64,000 nucleotides of DNA from Physella acuta (GCF_028476545.1 NW_026733018.1:1-64000), one strand, 5' to 3'; numbered from the stretch's first letter, positions 31,462 through 56,870 are shown. Notes: a model not told the origin generated them from the sequence alone. Translations and numbers: made by a program.

Positions 31462-33485
31462 CTGTGCTAAATGTGTCGACGTCATACTTCGTTTTTCGAA
31501 TTACTATGCATGTTTTTATTTTCCTTGTGTTTTCTCTAAAGTGTTCTTGTCAGATAGATAGATAGATAGACAGACAGCGAAACTATTATTATAGACGAGA
31601 AAAATGGCCCGTTGAGGAAGGGTACAACGGGCGCTAGGCTGATAGTGCTGTCTCTTTTCTCTAAACTAAAACCAACCCACCCCCCACACACCACCCCCCC
31701 ACCCCCACACACCACCCCCCCACACACACCACCACCCCCCACACACACACACCGCCCCCCACCCCCACCCCACCCACCCCACCCCCCAACCCCCTCCCCC
31801 CAAAAAAAACATGTCTACCGTCCCATTCAACGAAATATAATTATATACTTTTTCCAGTGTCCGCCCCCTCCCAGAAAATTCTACCCCCGCCCCCGAAAAT
31901 TTTAAGTACCCCCCACCCCTCTCCGGGGAGGAAAAAGTCTGAAAGAAACACTGGTGTCGCGCTTAGCCACTACCCGAAGAATTGCATTAAAGAAATTGCA
32001 AGAAAACCACTTTTTAGATTAGACACATTAATTAGGCGGTATTTTATTATAGAGTATCGATGAAGAAATTTCTTTTGAGTTAGGGAGGGGGGGGGGCTCA
32101 GACGTTCTTACGCGGGGGGTGGGGCTTCGCCCCTACCCGAAGAATTGTATGAAAGAAACTCTTCACGCAAACCAGATTAGACAAAATTTCCTTTTTATTC
32201 AATGTTTACTCTCCGGTTTGAGATTATTTTCTACTCTGTGCTAAATGTGTCGACGTCATACTTCGTTTTTCGAAATACTATGCATGTTTTTAATTTCCTT
32301 GTGTTTTCTCTAGAGCGTTCTTGTCAGATAGATAGACAGACAGCGAAACTATTAGTATTAACGAGAAAAATGACCCGTTGAGGAAGGATACAACGGGCAC
32401 TAGGCTGATAGTGCTGTCTCTTTTCTCTAAACTAAAACCACCCCCCCCACACACCCCCCACCCTCCCCACACCCCCACACACACCACCCCCCACCCACCC
32501 ACACACCACCCCCACCCCCCCACCCCCCCCCCCACACCCCAAAAAACATGTATACCGTCCCATTCAACGAAATATAATTATGTACTTTTTCCAGTGTCCG
32601 CCCCCTCCCCGAAAATTCTACCCCCGCCACCGAAAATTTCAAGTACCCCCACCCCTCTCCGGGGAGGAAAAAGTCTAAACTAAAACCACCCCACCCCCCA
32701 CACCCCACCCCCCCCCCACACCCCCCCCCCCCCCACACACACACACCACCCCCCCCCCCCCCAAAAAAAAAACATGTCTACCGTCTCATTCAACGAAATA
32801 TAATTATATACTTTTTCCAGTGTCCGCCCCCTCCCCGAAAATTCTACCCCCGCCACCGAAAATTTCAAGTACCCCCACCCCTCTCCGGGGAGGAAAAAGT
32901 CTAAATTAAAACCACCCCACCCCCCACTCCCCTAAAAAAACATGTCTACCGTCCCATTCAACGAAATATAATTATATACTTTTTCCAGTGTCCGCCCCCT
33001 CCCCGAAAATTCTACCCCCGCCCCCGAAAATGTCAAGTACCCTCACCCCTCTCCGTGGAGGAAAAAGTCTGAAAGAAACACTTTTGAGATTAGACACATT
33101 AATTAGGCGGTAATTTTATTATAGAGTATCGATGAAGAAATTTCTTTTGAGTTGGGGAGGGGGAGGGGCTCAGACGTTCTTACGCGGGGGGTGGGGCTTC
33201 GCCCCTACCCGAAGAATTGTATGCAAGAAACTCTTCACACAAACCACTTAGATTAGACAACATTTCCTCTTTATTCAATGTTTACGCCAGAATCAATGAC
33301 GTCATTATATTACTGTGTTCACTTTCCGCCTTGAGATTATTTTCAACTCTGTGCTAAATGTGTCGACGTCATACTTCGTTTTTCGAATTACTATGCAGGT
33401 TTTTAATTTCCTTGTGTTTTCTCTAGAGCTTTCTTGTCAGACAGATAGATAGATAGATACATAGAGAGACAGCGAAACTATTAGT

Positions 33486-33710
33486 ATTAATTAGAATTCG
33501 TCTATACAGTACTCAACTTATATTGTTCACACACAGAAACATAAACATGCAGATAAGATTGCCAAGTGAGTTTTTTTCCGACTCAGGAAGGTCTAAAACG
33601 TTGAGATTTGTCAAAATCTGGATTTCGATTTTGTGTGTGTGCACTATTACAATGCTTCTTATATAGTAGTAGGCCTATATAGGCCTACTCCGTATACAAG
33701 AATGTAAAAA
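33486..33710 (+). repeat. Interspersed 660-bp repeat, partial copy
   Basis: Contains AAGATTGCCAAGTGAG, GACTCAGGAAGGTCTAAAAC and GTTGAGATTTGTCAAAATC, matching the 3' third of the copy at 37,318-37,979. Confidence 0.6.
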
Positions 33711-34416
33711 TGACAGGAAAATGAAGTTGACGTTATCAATTAGAGACCTGGCCCAGTTGATGAATGAAAGTTATAAATTAGAGAACCCAGAGTTGAGCTG
33801 AATAATTAACAAACGAGTTCAGCACTGTTTGCCCATGCGTGGACAGGAAATGTCGAATGGCTTGTATATTTTTTGGTGGTCTGTTCAACTGGGCCACATG
33901 ATGCCCAGACAAAATATGACAGCAGATTTGTGGCTATCCAGCCAGTCCACGTCACTAAACAGCCCGTTCAAGTCTGCCTTCTCCCAGTGACGTCATTGGC
34001 TGTCATTATCCTTCATTTAGAATCGAAGCTACCAATGATTAACCAGAAACTCACGTCTGTTTCTCTACTAAGAATTGCGAAACCAAGAAGCTCAGAGTTC
34101 ATCACACATGAAAATATTAAAAGCTGCAATTTGTGTGTGACACTTGTATCTGCAAGTTATAGAAAATGGAAGCCTGCACTGATAAGATCAAGTAAAATAC
34201 AGCTGTATGAATAATTGAATCTTGACTGCACGGAAAGGGTTTATGATCAAGTCACATCCAAGCTTTTATCTTCGTTCTTTTCATATTGACCAGCGAGGGT
34301 TGCTAAAAAAATGTTCACAGACAATTTTTTTCACAATTGTACTCTAAAAAAATTAAATTAACATGACAGCGCATCAATCCGGTTTAAAATGTAACAGGCA
34401 GGTGTTTTGAAAAAAG
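33711..34416. other. Spacer, nothing recognised
   Basis: Unique-looking sequence. A 113-codon open frame on the plus strand starts at 33,873, but it has no recognisable motif, no splice context and ordinary composition. I do not call it a gene. Confidence 0.5.
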
Positions 34417-35475
34417 TAATATTTGAGTAATGCCTAGTGCTTGAAAGTTTTACCTAGTAATATGTGAGTAATGCCTAGTGCTTGAAAGTTTTACCTAGTA
34501 ATATTTGAGTAATGCCTAGTGCTTGAAAGTTTTACCTAGTAATATTTGAGTAATGCCTAGTGCTTGAAAGTTTTACCTAGTAATATTTGAGTAATGCCTA
34601 GTGCTTGAAAGTTTTACCTAGTAATATTTGAGTAATGCCTAGTGCTTGAAAGTTTTACCTAGTAATATTTGAGTAATGCCTAGTGCTTGAAAGTTTTACC
34701 TAGTAATATTTGAGTAATGCCTAGTGCTTGAAAGTTTTACCTAGTAATATTTGAGTAATGCCAAGTGCTTGAAAGTTTTACCTAGTAATATTTGAGTAAT
34801 GCCTAGTGCTTGAAAGTTTTACCTAGTAATATTTGAGTAATGCCAAGTGCTTGAAAGTTTTACCTAGTAATATTTGAGTAATGCCTAGTGCTTGAAAGTT
34901 TTACCTAGTAATATTTGAGTAATGCCTAGTGCTTGAAAGTTTTACCTAGTAATATTTGAGTAATGCCTAGTGCTTGAAAGTTTTACCTAGTAATATTTGA
35001 GTAATGCCTAGTGCTTGAAAGTTTTACCTAGTAATATTTGAGTAATGCCTAGTGCTTGAAAGTTTTACCTAGTAATATTTGAGTAATGCCTAGTGCTTGA
35101 AAGTTTTACCTAGTAATATTTGAGTAATGCCTAGTGCTTGAAAGTTTTACCTAGTAATATTTGAGTAATGCCTAGTGCTTGAAAGTTTTACCTAGTAATA
35201 TTTGAGTAATGCCTAGTGCTTGAAAGTTTTACCTAGTAATATTTGAGTAATGCCTAGTGCTTGAAAGTTTTACCTAGTAATATTTGAGTAATGCCTAGTG
35301 CTTGAAAGTTTTACCTAGTAATATTTGAGTAATGCCTAGTGCTTGAAAGTTTTACCTAGTAATATTTGAGTAATGCCTAGTGCTTGAAAGTTTTACCTAG
35401 TAATATTTGAGTAATGCCTAGTGCTTGAAAGTTTTACCTAGTAATATTTGAGTAATGCCTAGTGCTTGAAAGTTT
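34417..35475. repeat. 41-bp minisatellite, about 26 copies
   Basis: Unit of 41 bp including GAGTAATGCCTAGTGCTTG and AAGTTTTACCTAG. Copies are almost identical over 1.06 kb; only about three substitutions are visible (for example CCAAGTGC in place of CCTAGTGC). Such homogeneity implies recent expansion. Confidence 0.97.
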
Positions 35476-37165
35476 GACCGGGATTTTGACAGCCATCCAT
35501 TGTCAGTCTTGACCATTAATATCTGGTTAATACGGAATAGAAAGTTTGACAAGGTACACATATCTGACATAATAAACAAAGGGCAGTATTTACAACAATG
35601 AATAAATCAGCTAGTAAGGAATATCACATCTATCAAAACTAACCAATAACTCACCTCATGAATTATATATATATATATATACGTCTAGGAAAAACACAGC
35701 GAACTGGTCGTGACACCATGCTATTGCAGCAGATTTTTACAGCCCGACTCCACCCCTTTAAATCAGGCTCATCAAAAAATGCCAAATAACAAAAGATCAG
35801 TCTCTCACCCATCCCCACCGACCCAAAACGAAACTTTAGTTTTTATTCCACATTTTTAAAGAAATAAAAAATTGATGCAACCTCATACTTCTTACGCCCG
35901 GCACCCACCTTCTAAAACGCCATCAAAAATGTCTAAACCCCGCTCTGGACCCCAACACTCTCACACACATTTTTCGGTGCGTGACAAATTATGGGCAACA
36001 CCTAAAACGAGACACTTAATTATCTAACAAGGAACACATCATCTACACAGCTAGATCACTCATTAAAAAAGAGATGCCTGGAAGAAACTCTGCACACATT
36101 ATAGGGTCAAAATAGCTCATTCTATTGCTTAGGAGTGTGTGTGTTTGTGTGTGTGTGTGTGTGGTTGGGGGGATGACTTATTTATATATGTAAATAACCC
36201 CTTATTTACCCCCGCCCCCTAAATGAAAGTTGTCTCATTTTAAGGTACACCTAATAGTGTTGCTTTCTAAATACCATTTTAAAATCTTGTATGTCATAAA
36301 ACACCAGCTTGTTCAATTTTTTTCATTAAAACTATAATAATGCAACGCCCCCCCGGCTCCCCATGACCGGTTCTTGCCAACGCCTCTGTGCTCCCAAATG
36401 ATAAATTCCAGCTGAGGGCTCTCACTATTGTAGTGGGTGTTTGAACTTTTATGGAGGTACTCAACCCCGCCAGTCTCACTTGGGAATTTCTCGTGCCCTT
36501 CAAAATAGAAAAAATAAAACGTGATTTTAAAAAAATAATTCAAAACATAGTTAGGCATACACTAGTGCACAAAATAAACTATGCCATCATTGTGTTCACA
36601 TCATTGTGAACAAAACGGCCCCGCATTTGGTACCGTTTAAAACCAGTTTAAAAACAGATTATGTATGTTGAATTAGGCGTGAGCGTTATGTTCTTGTATT
36701 TTCGATCTCATTGCAGCTTTAACTTAAACATTTACTTAAATTTTAAGTAAGTGTTCTCTTAGTTTTTTCCGGTGCTAGACTAGAATTGCTCAACCTACTT
36801 TCCTTTTTTTTTTGCTCGACCTAGTATGAAGGGTGTTAAAAATCATACAGTAAAACATTGTGTTCGTCCTAGCACGTACATAAACGATCAACGCACGCCT
36901 GTATGGTGGCGTTGCCGCGATTCGTGATGTTTGTGTGTCGTGACGTCAAGGGTTCCACAATATAGAAAGATCACGATTCCGATGCGTGATATCTTTCTTG
37001 GCCCACTTTATTACTATGTCTTGCTGTCGCGCTGTGGTATTTCAACTATCCCTGTCCGCAGCCGCCAGTTCTAACCTTAAAAATCACTGCACTAGTCAAT
37101 CAAAACAATGAAAACATTTTGAAAACATTTAAAGTTTTAAAATACAAAAAAAAAAAAAAAAGAAC
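35476..37165. other. Spacer, nothing recognised
   Basis: Contains a short (TA)n at about 35,661, a GT tract near 36,140 and an imperfect hairpin near 36,965-36,997 (GAAAGATCACG...CGTGATATCTTTC). No coding exon could be supported. Confidence 0.5.
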
Positions 37166-38035
37166 GGAAAGTCCCGAGTTCGAACCCGCAAGCAAATGAG
37201 TATCAAAAGCTCGAGACAGCAACCCATCTAGGAGACTCCAAAATCAAACAACTGCTGCCTTGTAATTTGTTCTTAGTTGGACAAAGGCTGTGGAAGCAAA
37301 TCTAGAAAAATAAACCGGGAGTGATCTCCCCAAAACTTTCTCGAATATTCTTATATAACTTGGAATATAGACATGATTTTTAATTACTTAAACTTTTAAA
37401 AATAGAATAGAATCTCATAGAAAAAAGAATTGCGCACCAAGCGAACGCCAAAACAAAATGTGTATAATAGTGCGCAATATTATTAGTACTTTAAAAATTT
37501 ACATGCGTTTTTTGAGAAATCGGAAATAGCGTAAATTAGTTTTTCCGGTCAACGGAAATTACTCAAAATTCGACAGAAGGTAGAGAATTAGATCTTTTAC
37601 TTACATGTGAAATTTCATTTATCTATCTGAAATAGTACTCAAGTTATAGGCTTTTGAAAAATTCAAAGTAGAAAAAGTACCACTTTCGGTTATCGGAAAT
37701 CGCTCAAAAGTTTATACGGATCTACGATTTTGATAAAATACTTATATATGAAATGTCATCAACCTAGCAGTAACGGTACTCAAGTTATCGTGTTTACACA
37801 CAGACAGACACACACAAACACAGACAGACACACAGACATACGGACAAGATTGCAAAATTATGTTTTTCCGTATCCGTGAGGTGTAAAACGTAAAACGTCG
37901 AGATTTGTAAAAATCTCGATTTTTTTTTTTGCACGATTACAAGACTTTCTCTTTACTTCGTATATACGAGAAAGTAAAAAGGCTGAACTGAGTCAACGGC
38001 CTACATAATATATAACGTAATTGTACTTGAGGTGA
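37166..38035 (+). mobile_element. SINE family 1 split by a 660-bp repeat
   Basis: The left part (37,166-37,317) has CCCGAGTTCGAACCCGC (box B) and AAAATCAAACAACTGCTGCC. The tail resumes at 37,980 with GGCTGAACTGAGTCAACGGC. The intervening 37,318-37,979 is a separate interspersed repeat. Confidence 0.65.
37318..37979 (+). repeat. Interspersed 660-bp repeat, fullest copy
   Basis: It starts GAGTGATCTCCCC, contains TTGCGCACCAAGCGAACGCC and repeated CAAGTTATAGGCTTTT-type segments. It ends with a palindromic terminus around CTTCGTATATACGAGAAAGT. Other copies: 33,486, 43,648, 45,033, 46,985 and 52,391. No coding remnant seen. Confidence 0.75.
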
Positions 38036-38911
38036 TGTCGTCCAATATTACCATTGCACGTAGAAGAAAGCAGAACCTTTGTTTAAATAAAGAACAACAT
38101 GACCACTGTTTAATGTTTGATTAATGGAATTCCAAAAGTAGAAGACACGTACTTTGTTTGAATCCGTGCGAAGGTTGGTTAAACCCATCGCAACCCTGGA
38201 AGCTCTGATGTATCTAGTAGACAATGGAGTTCAAATAAAACTGTGGGCAGTCATTGGTCATGGACCCGCCCTAGTTCAACAGATAAAGTGTACGATAATG
38301 ATTGGTGTTGACTACGCTTGGGTAATCAAAAGATTTTAGGATTGTAGGTAAAAATATTTACCAGACATTACAGTTGAAACTAGTGGGGAATTTAAAATAC
38401 AGAACTTAGTAAACAGTATCCACGGTTCTTTAGAGCATCGGCTAAATAGTGACGTTCTTTCAATCATACATGTTGTGAAAATGTTGGACTACATTATGGT
38501 ATTTTACTTGCAAATCTCATACAGATGGTGTTGTACTACAGCATGGGGTGTTTTGTAGTCATCACTTATGGTGTTAAAAGTAAATACTTGAACTAGAAGC
38601 TTATGTAAATTATATTTAACATTCTTATAAAAATATCCCCCCCCCCCCCCCCCCACCATTACCGATGTCAGACTATCGATAGGAAAAGAACTGCACTCTG
38701 GCAATCAGACGATTTTAAAGGTCATGAAGATTTTTTCCCAAGGCTACTTGAAGGGGGTGCTATGAGGTTACCAATTAATGCAGGTGACACAACTTGGTCA
38801 ATAAGATTGTTCAGTTGACAAACAACAGTTGCAAAGATCTCAGTAGCGGATCTAACATTATAGATACACTTCAGCGCAGGTTAAGTCAAAACTGCATTAG
38901 AATTATCACTG
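38036..38911. other. Spacer, nothing recognised
   Basis: Contains a C-run at about 38,637-38,655 and short open frames without recognisable motifs. Confidence 0.5.
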
Positions 38912-39108
38912 ATTGTATAGGCTGGTCTAGTATTGTAGAATCAATAGATTGTGTAGGTTGGACTAGTATTGTAGAATCAATTATTGTGTAGGCTGGTCTA
39001 GTATTGTAGAATCAATGATTGTGTAGGTTGGACTAGTATTGTAGAATCAATGATTTTGTAGGTTGAACTAGTATTGTAGAATCAATAGTTTGTGTAGGCT
39101 GGTCATGT
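38912..39108. repeat. About 36-bp minisatellite, 5 copies
   Basis: Unit with CTAGTATTGTAGAATCAAT and TGTGTAGG(C/T)TGG; length varies slightly between copies. Confidence 0.9.
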
Positions 39109-39116
39109 TAGCAATA

Positions 39117-39560
39117 ACACTCACACTCACACTCACACTAACACCCACACTCACACTAACACTCACACTAACACTCACACTCACACTAACACCCACACTC
39201 ACACTAACACTCACACTCACACTCACACTAACACCCACGCTCACAACCACACTCATACTAGCACTCACACGCGCTCTCGAACTCGCAAACACATGTACAC
39301 CAACACATACGCTCACAACGTATACCCACACCCACACTCACAACTTATACCCACACATACACTCACAACTTATACCCTCACCCACACCCATACTCAAAAC
39401 TCATACCCATACCCACACCCACACTCACAACATATACCCACACCGACACCCACACTCACAACTTATACCCACACCGACACCCACACTCACAACATATACC
39501 CACACCGACACCCACACTCACAACATATACCCACACCGACACCCACACTCACAGCTTATA
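39117..39560. repeat. CACTCA/CACTAA hexamer-like array grading into CCCACACTCACAAC repeats
   Basis: The left half is built from CACTCA, CACTAA and CACCCA hexamers. The right half repeats ATACCCACACCGACACCC and ACACTCACAAC. Long open frames on both strands result from the period being a multiple of three. Confidence 0.9.
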
Positions 39561-39574
39561 CCCACACATATGGG

Positions 39575-39960
39575 TCCACTAGAATTTTTTTACTTATGAG
39601 CCCACCAGAATTTTTTACCCATCGGCCCACCAGAATTTTTTTTTTATCTAGGGCCCACCAGAATGTTTTACCTAGGGGCCCACCAGAATTTTTTACCTAT
39701 GGGCCCACCAGAATTTTTTTTATCTATGGGCCCACCAGAATTTTTTTTATCTATGGGCCCACCAGAATTTTTTACCTATGGGCCCACCAGAATTTTTTTT
39801 ATCTATGGGCCCACCAGAATTTTTTACCTATGGGCCCACCAGAATTTTTTTTATCTAGGGGCCCACCAGAATGTTTTACTTATGGGCCCACCAGAATTTT
39901 TTACCTATGGGCCCACCAGAATTTTTTACCTATGGGCCCACCAGAATGTTTTACCTAGGG
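39575..39960. repeat. 25-28-bp minisatellite, about 15 copies
   Basis: Unit GGGCCCACCAGAATTTTTTA plus CCTAT or TCTAT. Length variation comes from the T-run. Confidence 0.95.
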
Positions 39961-40172
39961 CGATACCAGTGTGACCAACAACTGCCTACGATACCAGTGC
40001 GACCAACAGCTGCCCACGATACCAGTGTGACCAACAGCTGCCTACGATACCAGTGTGACCAACAGCGGCCTACGATACCAGTGTGACCAACAGCGGCCTA
40101 CGATACCAGTGTGACCAACAGCGGCCTACGATACCAGTGTGACCAACAGCGGCCTACGATACCAGTGCGACT
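39961..40172. repeat. 28-bp minisatellite, 7 full copies plus a partial one
   Basis: Starts every 28 bp from 39,961 (CGATACCAGTGTGACCAACA plus GCGGCCTA). It ends about 20 bp before the TATA box at 40,194. Confidence 0.95.
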
Positions 40173-40193
40173 ATCGCCCACCCAGTGGGAGAG

Positions 40194-40201
40194 TATTTAA
40201 A
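40194..40201 (+). promoter_or_regulatory. TATA box
   Basis: TATTTAAA lies between a minisatellite and a GC-rich stretch (GCCGGCCCCGCC). A donor AAAG|GTGAGT follows 54 bp later, so a short first exon from about 40,226 is likely. I link it to the secreted-peptide gene because nothing else on the plus strand follows it before 42,870; this is inference. Confidence 0.5.
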
Positions 40202-40225
40202 GCCGGCCCCGCCAGTGTGGTAACC

Positions 40226-40254
40226 CAATGCCAGAGACAGTGGCCAGCAGAAAG
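40226..40254 (+). other. Probable non-coding first exon of the secreted-peptide gene
   Basis: About 30 nt from the expected start site to the strong donor AAAG|GTGAGT. It contains an ATG (40,229) that would open a short upstream frame not in phase with the main one. The transcription start is inferred from the TATA distance only. Confidence 0.4.
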
Positions 40255-40917
40255 GTGAGTGTTAAGGCATAGCTAGGGTGGAGGAAAAGTTTCCAGAAAC
40301 ATGTTTAGATCTAAATCTTAAAAGCTGTTAAAGGAATTTTTCAGAAGCATCTAAGAATAATCTAACATTTTTAATTACTTCAATTAACGCTTTGTACGTT
40401 TTATTTAATATTACATTGTGTGGGCTCAAATTAACTACATTTATTTAGTGTTAAAAGCTCATAGATAATAAATTCATCGATATTTTTAAAAACTTTCACC
40501 TCCATAAAAGGTTGACATTAATTTTCATTGAACAAAGTTTAAATGTAAATAATATAATTTTTTTCTTTATATTTAATCCGCATTTTAAAAAAATTTGACA
40601 ATGTTAAATCAATGTGAATCTAATGAAAGTTTAGCAATAATGACCGGTTTGTTGTGGTTCTCGCAGCGTTAGGTAAAAAAAAATGGGTTTAAAGTTAGTT
40701 TAAGGGAGTTTATTTGAAAAGTATCTTTACTTTTGGTAAGTTGTGAAAGATGAAAAACTCAACAGTAGAACAGAATTTATTTCAATTTTTGTTTTATTGT
40801 AAACATCAAGTGCCTCATTATTTCATGCTTTCGTCTTTCCTTACGAATAACGACTTTAATCGCACCCTGCACCCCTGCAATAATGTAACCATTTGCTCCC
40901 AAAATTGACTTGCTACG

Positions 40918-41170
40918 CCCTTGACATTTGGACAGTCACCCAGGGGTTTCTACCTCACAACTGCTGAGGGCGATCAACGTACACTAAAGGTTACCTCACG
41001 GGGGCGTTACACTAAAGGTTACCTCACGGGGGCGTCTAGGTGGTAGTATGGACAAACCCTCGCCCCAACAAATACGATCCAAGATATATAATGCCGATAT
41101 TCTTTTGATTTAAATAACTCAGTTTTAGAAAGCAAGTCACGCGTCTAAAAATATACGTTAATAATAATTT
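40918..41170. repeat. Copy of the repeat found upstream of the Helitron-like 3' end at 50.19 kb
   Basis: Shares GATCAACGTACACTAAAGG, ATACGATCCAAG and AAGTCACGCGTCTAA with 49,900-50,110. A 28-bp segment (GGTTACCTCACGGGGGCGT) is duplicated at 40,988-41,035. Confidence 0.55.
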
Positions 41171-41316
41171 GTTGAATAAACCATTATAAACTGGTGCGTA
41201 ACATCGGTGTGTAAAACTAGATTTGAAAGTTTTAAAAAAGGACACTATGGAAATACTTATTTCCTCCAATGATAGAAGAAATCCACAAAGCGCTTATATA
41301 CTCTCACATCCTGTCG

Positions 41317-41348
<32 letters not shown>

Positions 41349-41616
41349 TTTAGCTTCTATTTATAAATATATATATATATATATACATTTAAGAATTGTT
41401 TGAATGGAAATTTATAAACTTAGAATTTTATAACCGAAGATTATTTTACTTCATATATTATTTTTTACGAAATGTTTCAAGCGCTGAGTTACAAAATCCA
41501 AGGGGAGGGGGGAGGGAACTTAAGTTAGCTTAGCTAGGGTTAGGTGGAGGTGGGGGGGGGGGGGTTGATGGTCCCAAGTCCAGAATGAGAAAGAAGGAGG
41601 GATTTGGGTTTGGGCT

Positions 41617-41826
41617 AGCATACCACCTAGTTTGGTTTTTGGCCAACATCAACCATGTAGCATACCACCTGGTTTGCTTTTTGGTCAACATCAACCATGT
41701 AGCATACCACCTGGTTTGCTTTTTGGTCAACATCAACCATGTAGCATACCACCTGGTTTGCTGTTTGGCCAACATCAACCATGTAGCATACCACCTGGTT
41801 TGGTTTTTGGCCAACATCAACCATGT
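41617..41826. repeat. 42-bp minisatellite, exactly 5 copies
   Basis: Unit AGCATACCACCTGGTTTG plus TTTTTGGTCAACATCAACC. Being a multiple of three, it gives open frames on both strands; these are not genes. Confidence 0.96.
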
Positions 41827-42096
41827 TCAAGAAACTACTTTATTCAAAGAACCCCTATGCCTTTAATTTGCTGTTTTAGAAGGTTTTATCTCAAATTCAT
41901 CGCGACGATTTTTTTAATTTGAAAAATGCCTACAGCAAAGTGCATGATGGGTGAAAGTAATGGATAAAAAAATAAATAAGTTTGCAGCCCATTCAATATG
42001 ACAACACCCAATAAAAGTTTGAGTATATTTAATCACATTTATTAGTAAGACAGAAAGCGGAAACCAGATCAAGACTTTCTACTGACTTAGGTGTTT

Positions 42097-42572
42097 ACAT
42101 AGTCTCCGTTACATAGTCTCCGTTACATAGTCTCCGTTACATAGTCTCCGTTACATAGTCTCCGTTACATAGTCTCCGTTACATAGTCTCCGTTACATAG
42201 TCTCCGTTACATAGTCTCCGTTACATAGTCTCCGTTACATAGTCTCCGTTACATTGTCTCCGTTACATAGTCTCCGTTACATTGTCTCCGTTACATAGTC
42301 TCCGTTACATAGTCTCCGTTACATAGTCTCCGTTACATAGTCTCCGTTACATTGTCTCCGTTACATTGTCTCCGTTACATAGTCTCCGTTACATTGTCTC
42401 CGTTACATAGTCTCCGTTACATAGTCTCCGTTACATAGTCTCCGTTACATAGTCTCCGTTACATAGTCTCCGTTACATAGTCTCCGTTACATTGTCTCCG
42501 TTACATAGTCTCCGTTACATAGTCTCCGTTACATAGTCTCCGTTACATAGTCTCCGTTACATAGTCTCCGTT
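42097..42572. repeat. 14-bp minisatellite, exactly 34 copies
   Basis: ACATAGTCTCCGTT repeated without length change over 476 bp. The only variation is A or T at position 5 of the unit. It ends about 300 bp before the signal-peptide exon. Confidence 0.98.
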
Positions 42573-42877
42573 CATGATTCACATGAACTGAATTTGTGGA
42601 AAGTATAGATGACTGAGCTCGAAATTGGGAATATCTTTAATACACTGAAATAAATATACTATTAAATCCCACAATAAATACCATTGGGAATGAATGATAC
42701 AATCGACTGAGGTGAGTGAAATACACAATCGACTGAGATGAGTGAATGATACAATCTGCTGAGATTGAGAGACAAAAGGCTACTTATCTTTTGTATGTAT
42801 AGATTACGACGTTTTAAAAATATTTTATTTTAACTATACAGGCCTAAGCATTTTATCTTTTATATCTAGAAAACAAG

Positions 42878-56442
<13,565 letters not shown>

Positions 56443-56620
56443 ATCACTGGCACACTTTCTCTGGCTAATTCAGGACGATTAAAACTTGCAAAAATTCAAA
56501 GAAATCTAAAGATGAAAAATGAAATTTTCAATTGTTTGATCCATTGTAATTTTGTTCTTTTAAGCAAATACAACTTTGAAAAAAAAAAAAACTAAACAAG
56601 AAAATATATCACTTTTCCAT

Positions 56621-56626
56621 TTTATT
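56621..56626 (-). promoter_or_regulatory. Poly(A) signal, phosphatase-NAP gene
   Basis: AATAAA on the minus strand, 245 bp beyond the stop at 56,871. Confidence 0.55.
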
Positions 56627-56706
56627 AAAAATTCATCCTCTAACATACATATAGACAATATAATTAAAAAATAGATTTTGTAAGTAATAATTGTTACCTT
56701 TATAAA

Positions 56707-56712
56707 AATAAA
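56707..56712 (+). promoter_or_regulatory. Poly(A) signal, peptide gene
   Basis: AATAAA, 265 bp after the TAG; the first canonical signal I find on this strand. Confidence 0.55.
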
Positions 56713-56870
56713 ATATTCTGAAACATCACACCGAACTTCTCGGCTATTATAAGGTTTTTAAAAATGAAAGCCACTTTTCTTGAAGGAAAGATACCAATGC
56801 CATCCAGGCAATTAGATGGGTACTCAGATGTCAACAAAAGAACATGATGTCTGTTAGACCAAGTTGAGAT

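Larger units (their letters stand above)
29846..33490. repeat. Composite C-rich module, repeated with nested insertions
   Basis: Two blocks alternate. Block A begins near GCTCAGACGTTCTTACGCGG and contains GTGTCGACGTCATACTTCG and a GATA microsatellite. Block B is a C-rich tract, then ACATGTCTACCGTCCCATTC, CAGTGTCCGCCCCCTC and CTCTCCGGGGAGGAAAAAGT. Block A starts at about 30,240, 32,089 and 33,167 (the last two 1,078 bp apart), and block B is repeated several times between them. The first spacing is longer because a SINE-like element and a foldback element lie inside. Polyproline-like open frames here are products of the C-runs. Confidence 0.75.
40255..42869 (+). other. First intron of the peptide gene, with repeats
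   Basis: Contains a repeat shared with 49,900-50,110 (at 40,918-41,170), a T-run (41,318-41,345), a 42-bp and a 14-bp minisatellite, and G-runs near 41,500-41,565. No coding exon seen. Confidence 0.45.

Noticed and set aside
31536-32868. Gly-rich or Pro-rich open frames
   Set aside because: Translations of C-runs in the composite repeat, appearing on both strands.
34417-35475. CRISPR-like array
   Set aside because: Pure tandem repeat with no unique spacers, in an animal genome.
39117-39250. Interstitial telomeric repeat
   Set aside because: Hexamers are CACTCA/CACTAA, not the TTAGGG-type repeat expected in molluscs.
39068-40086. Open frames of 70-221 codons with THTHTH, PEFFTYG and TSVTNS repeats
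   Set aside because: Translations of adjoining minisatellites; frame length depends only on the repeat units.
41530-41922. Repeat protein-like frames (QTRWYATWLMLAK and others)
   Set aside because: A 42-bp minisatellite is a multiple of three, so both strands stay open. Five copies only, no start or splice context.
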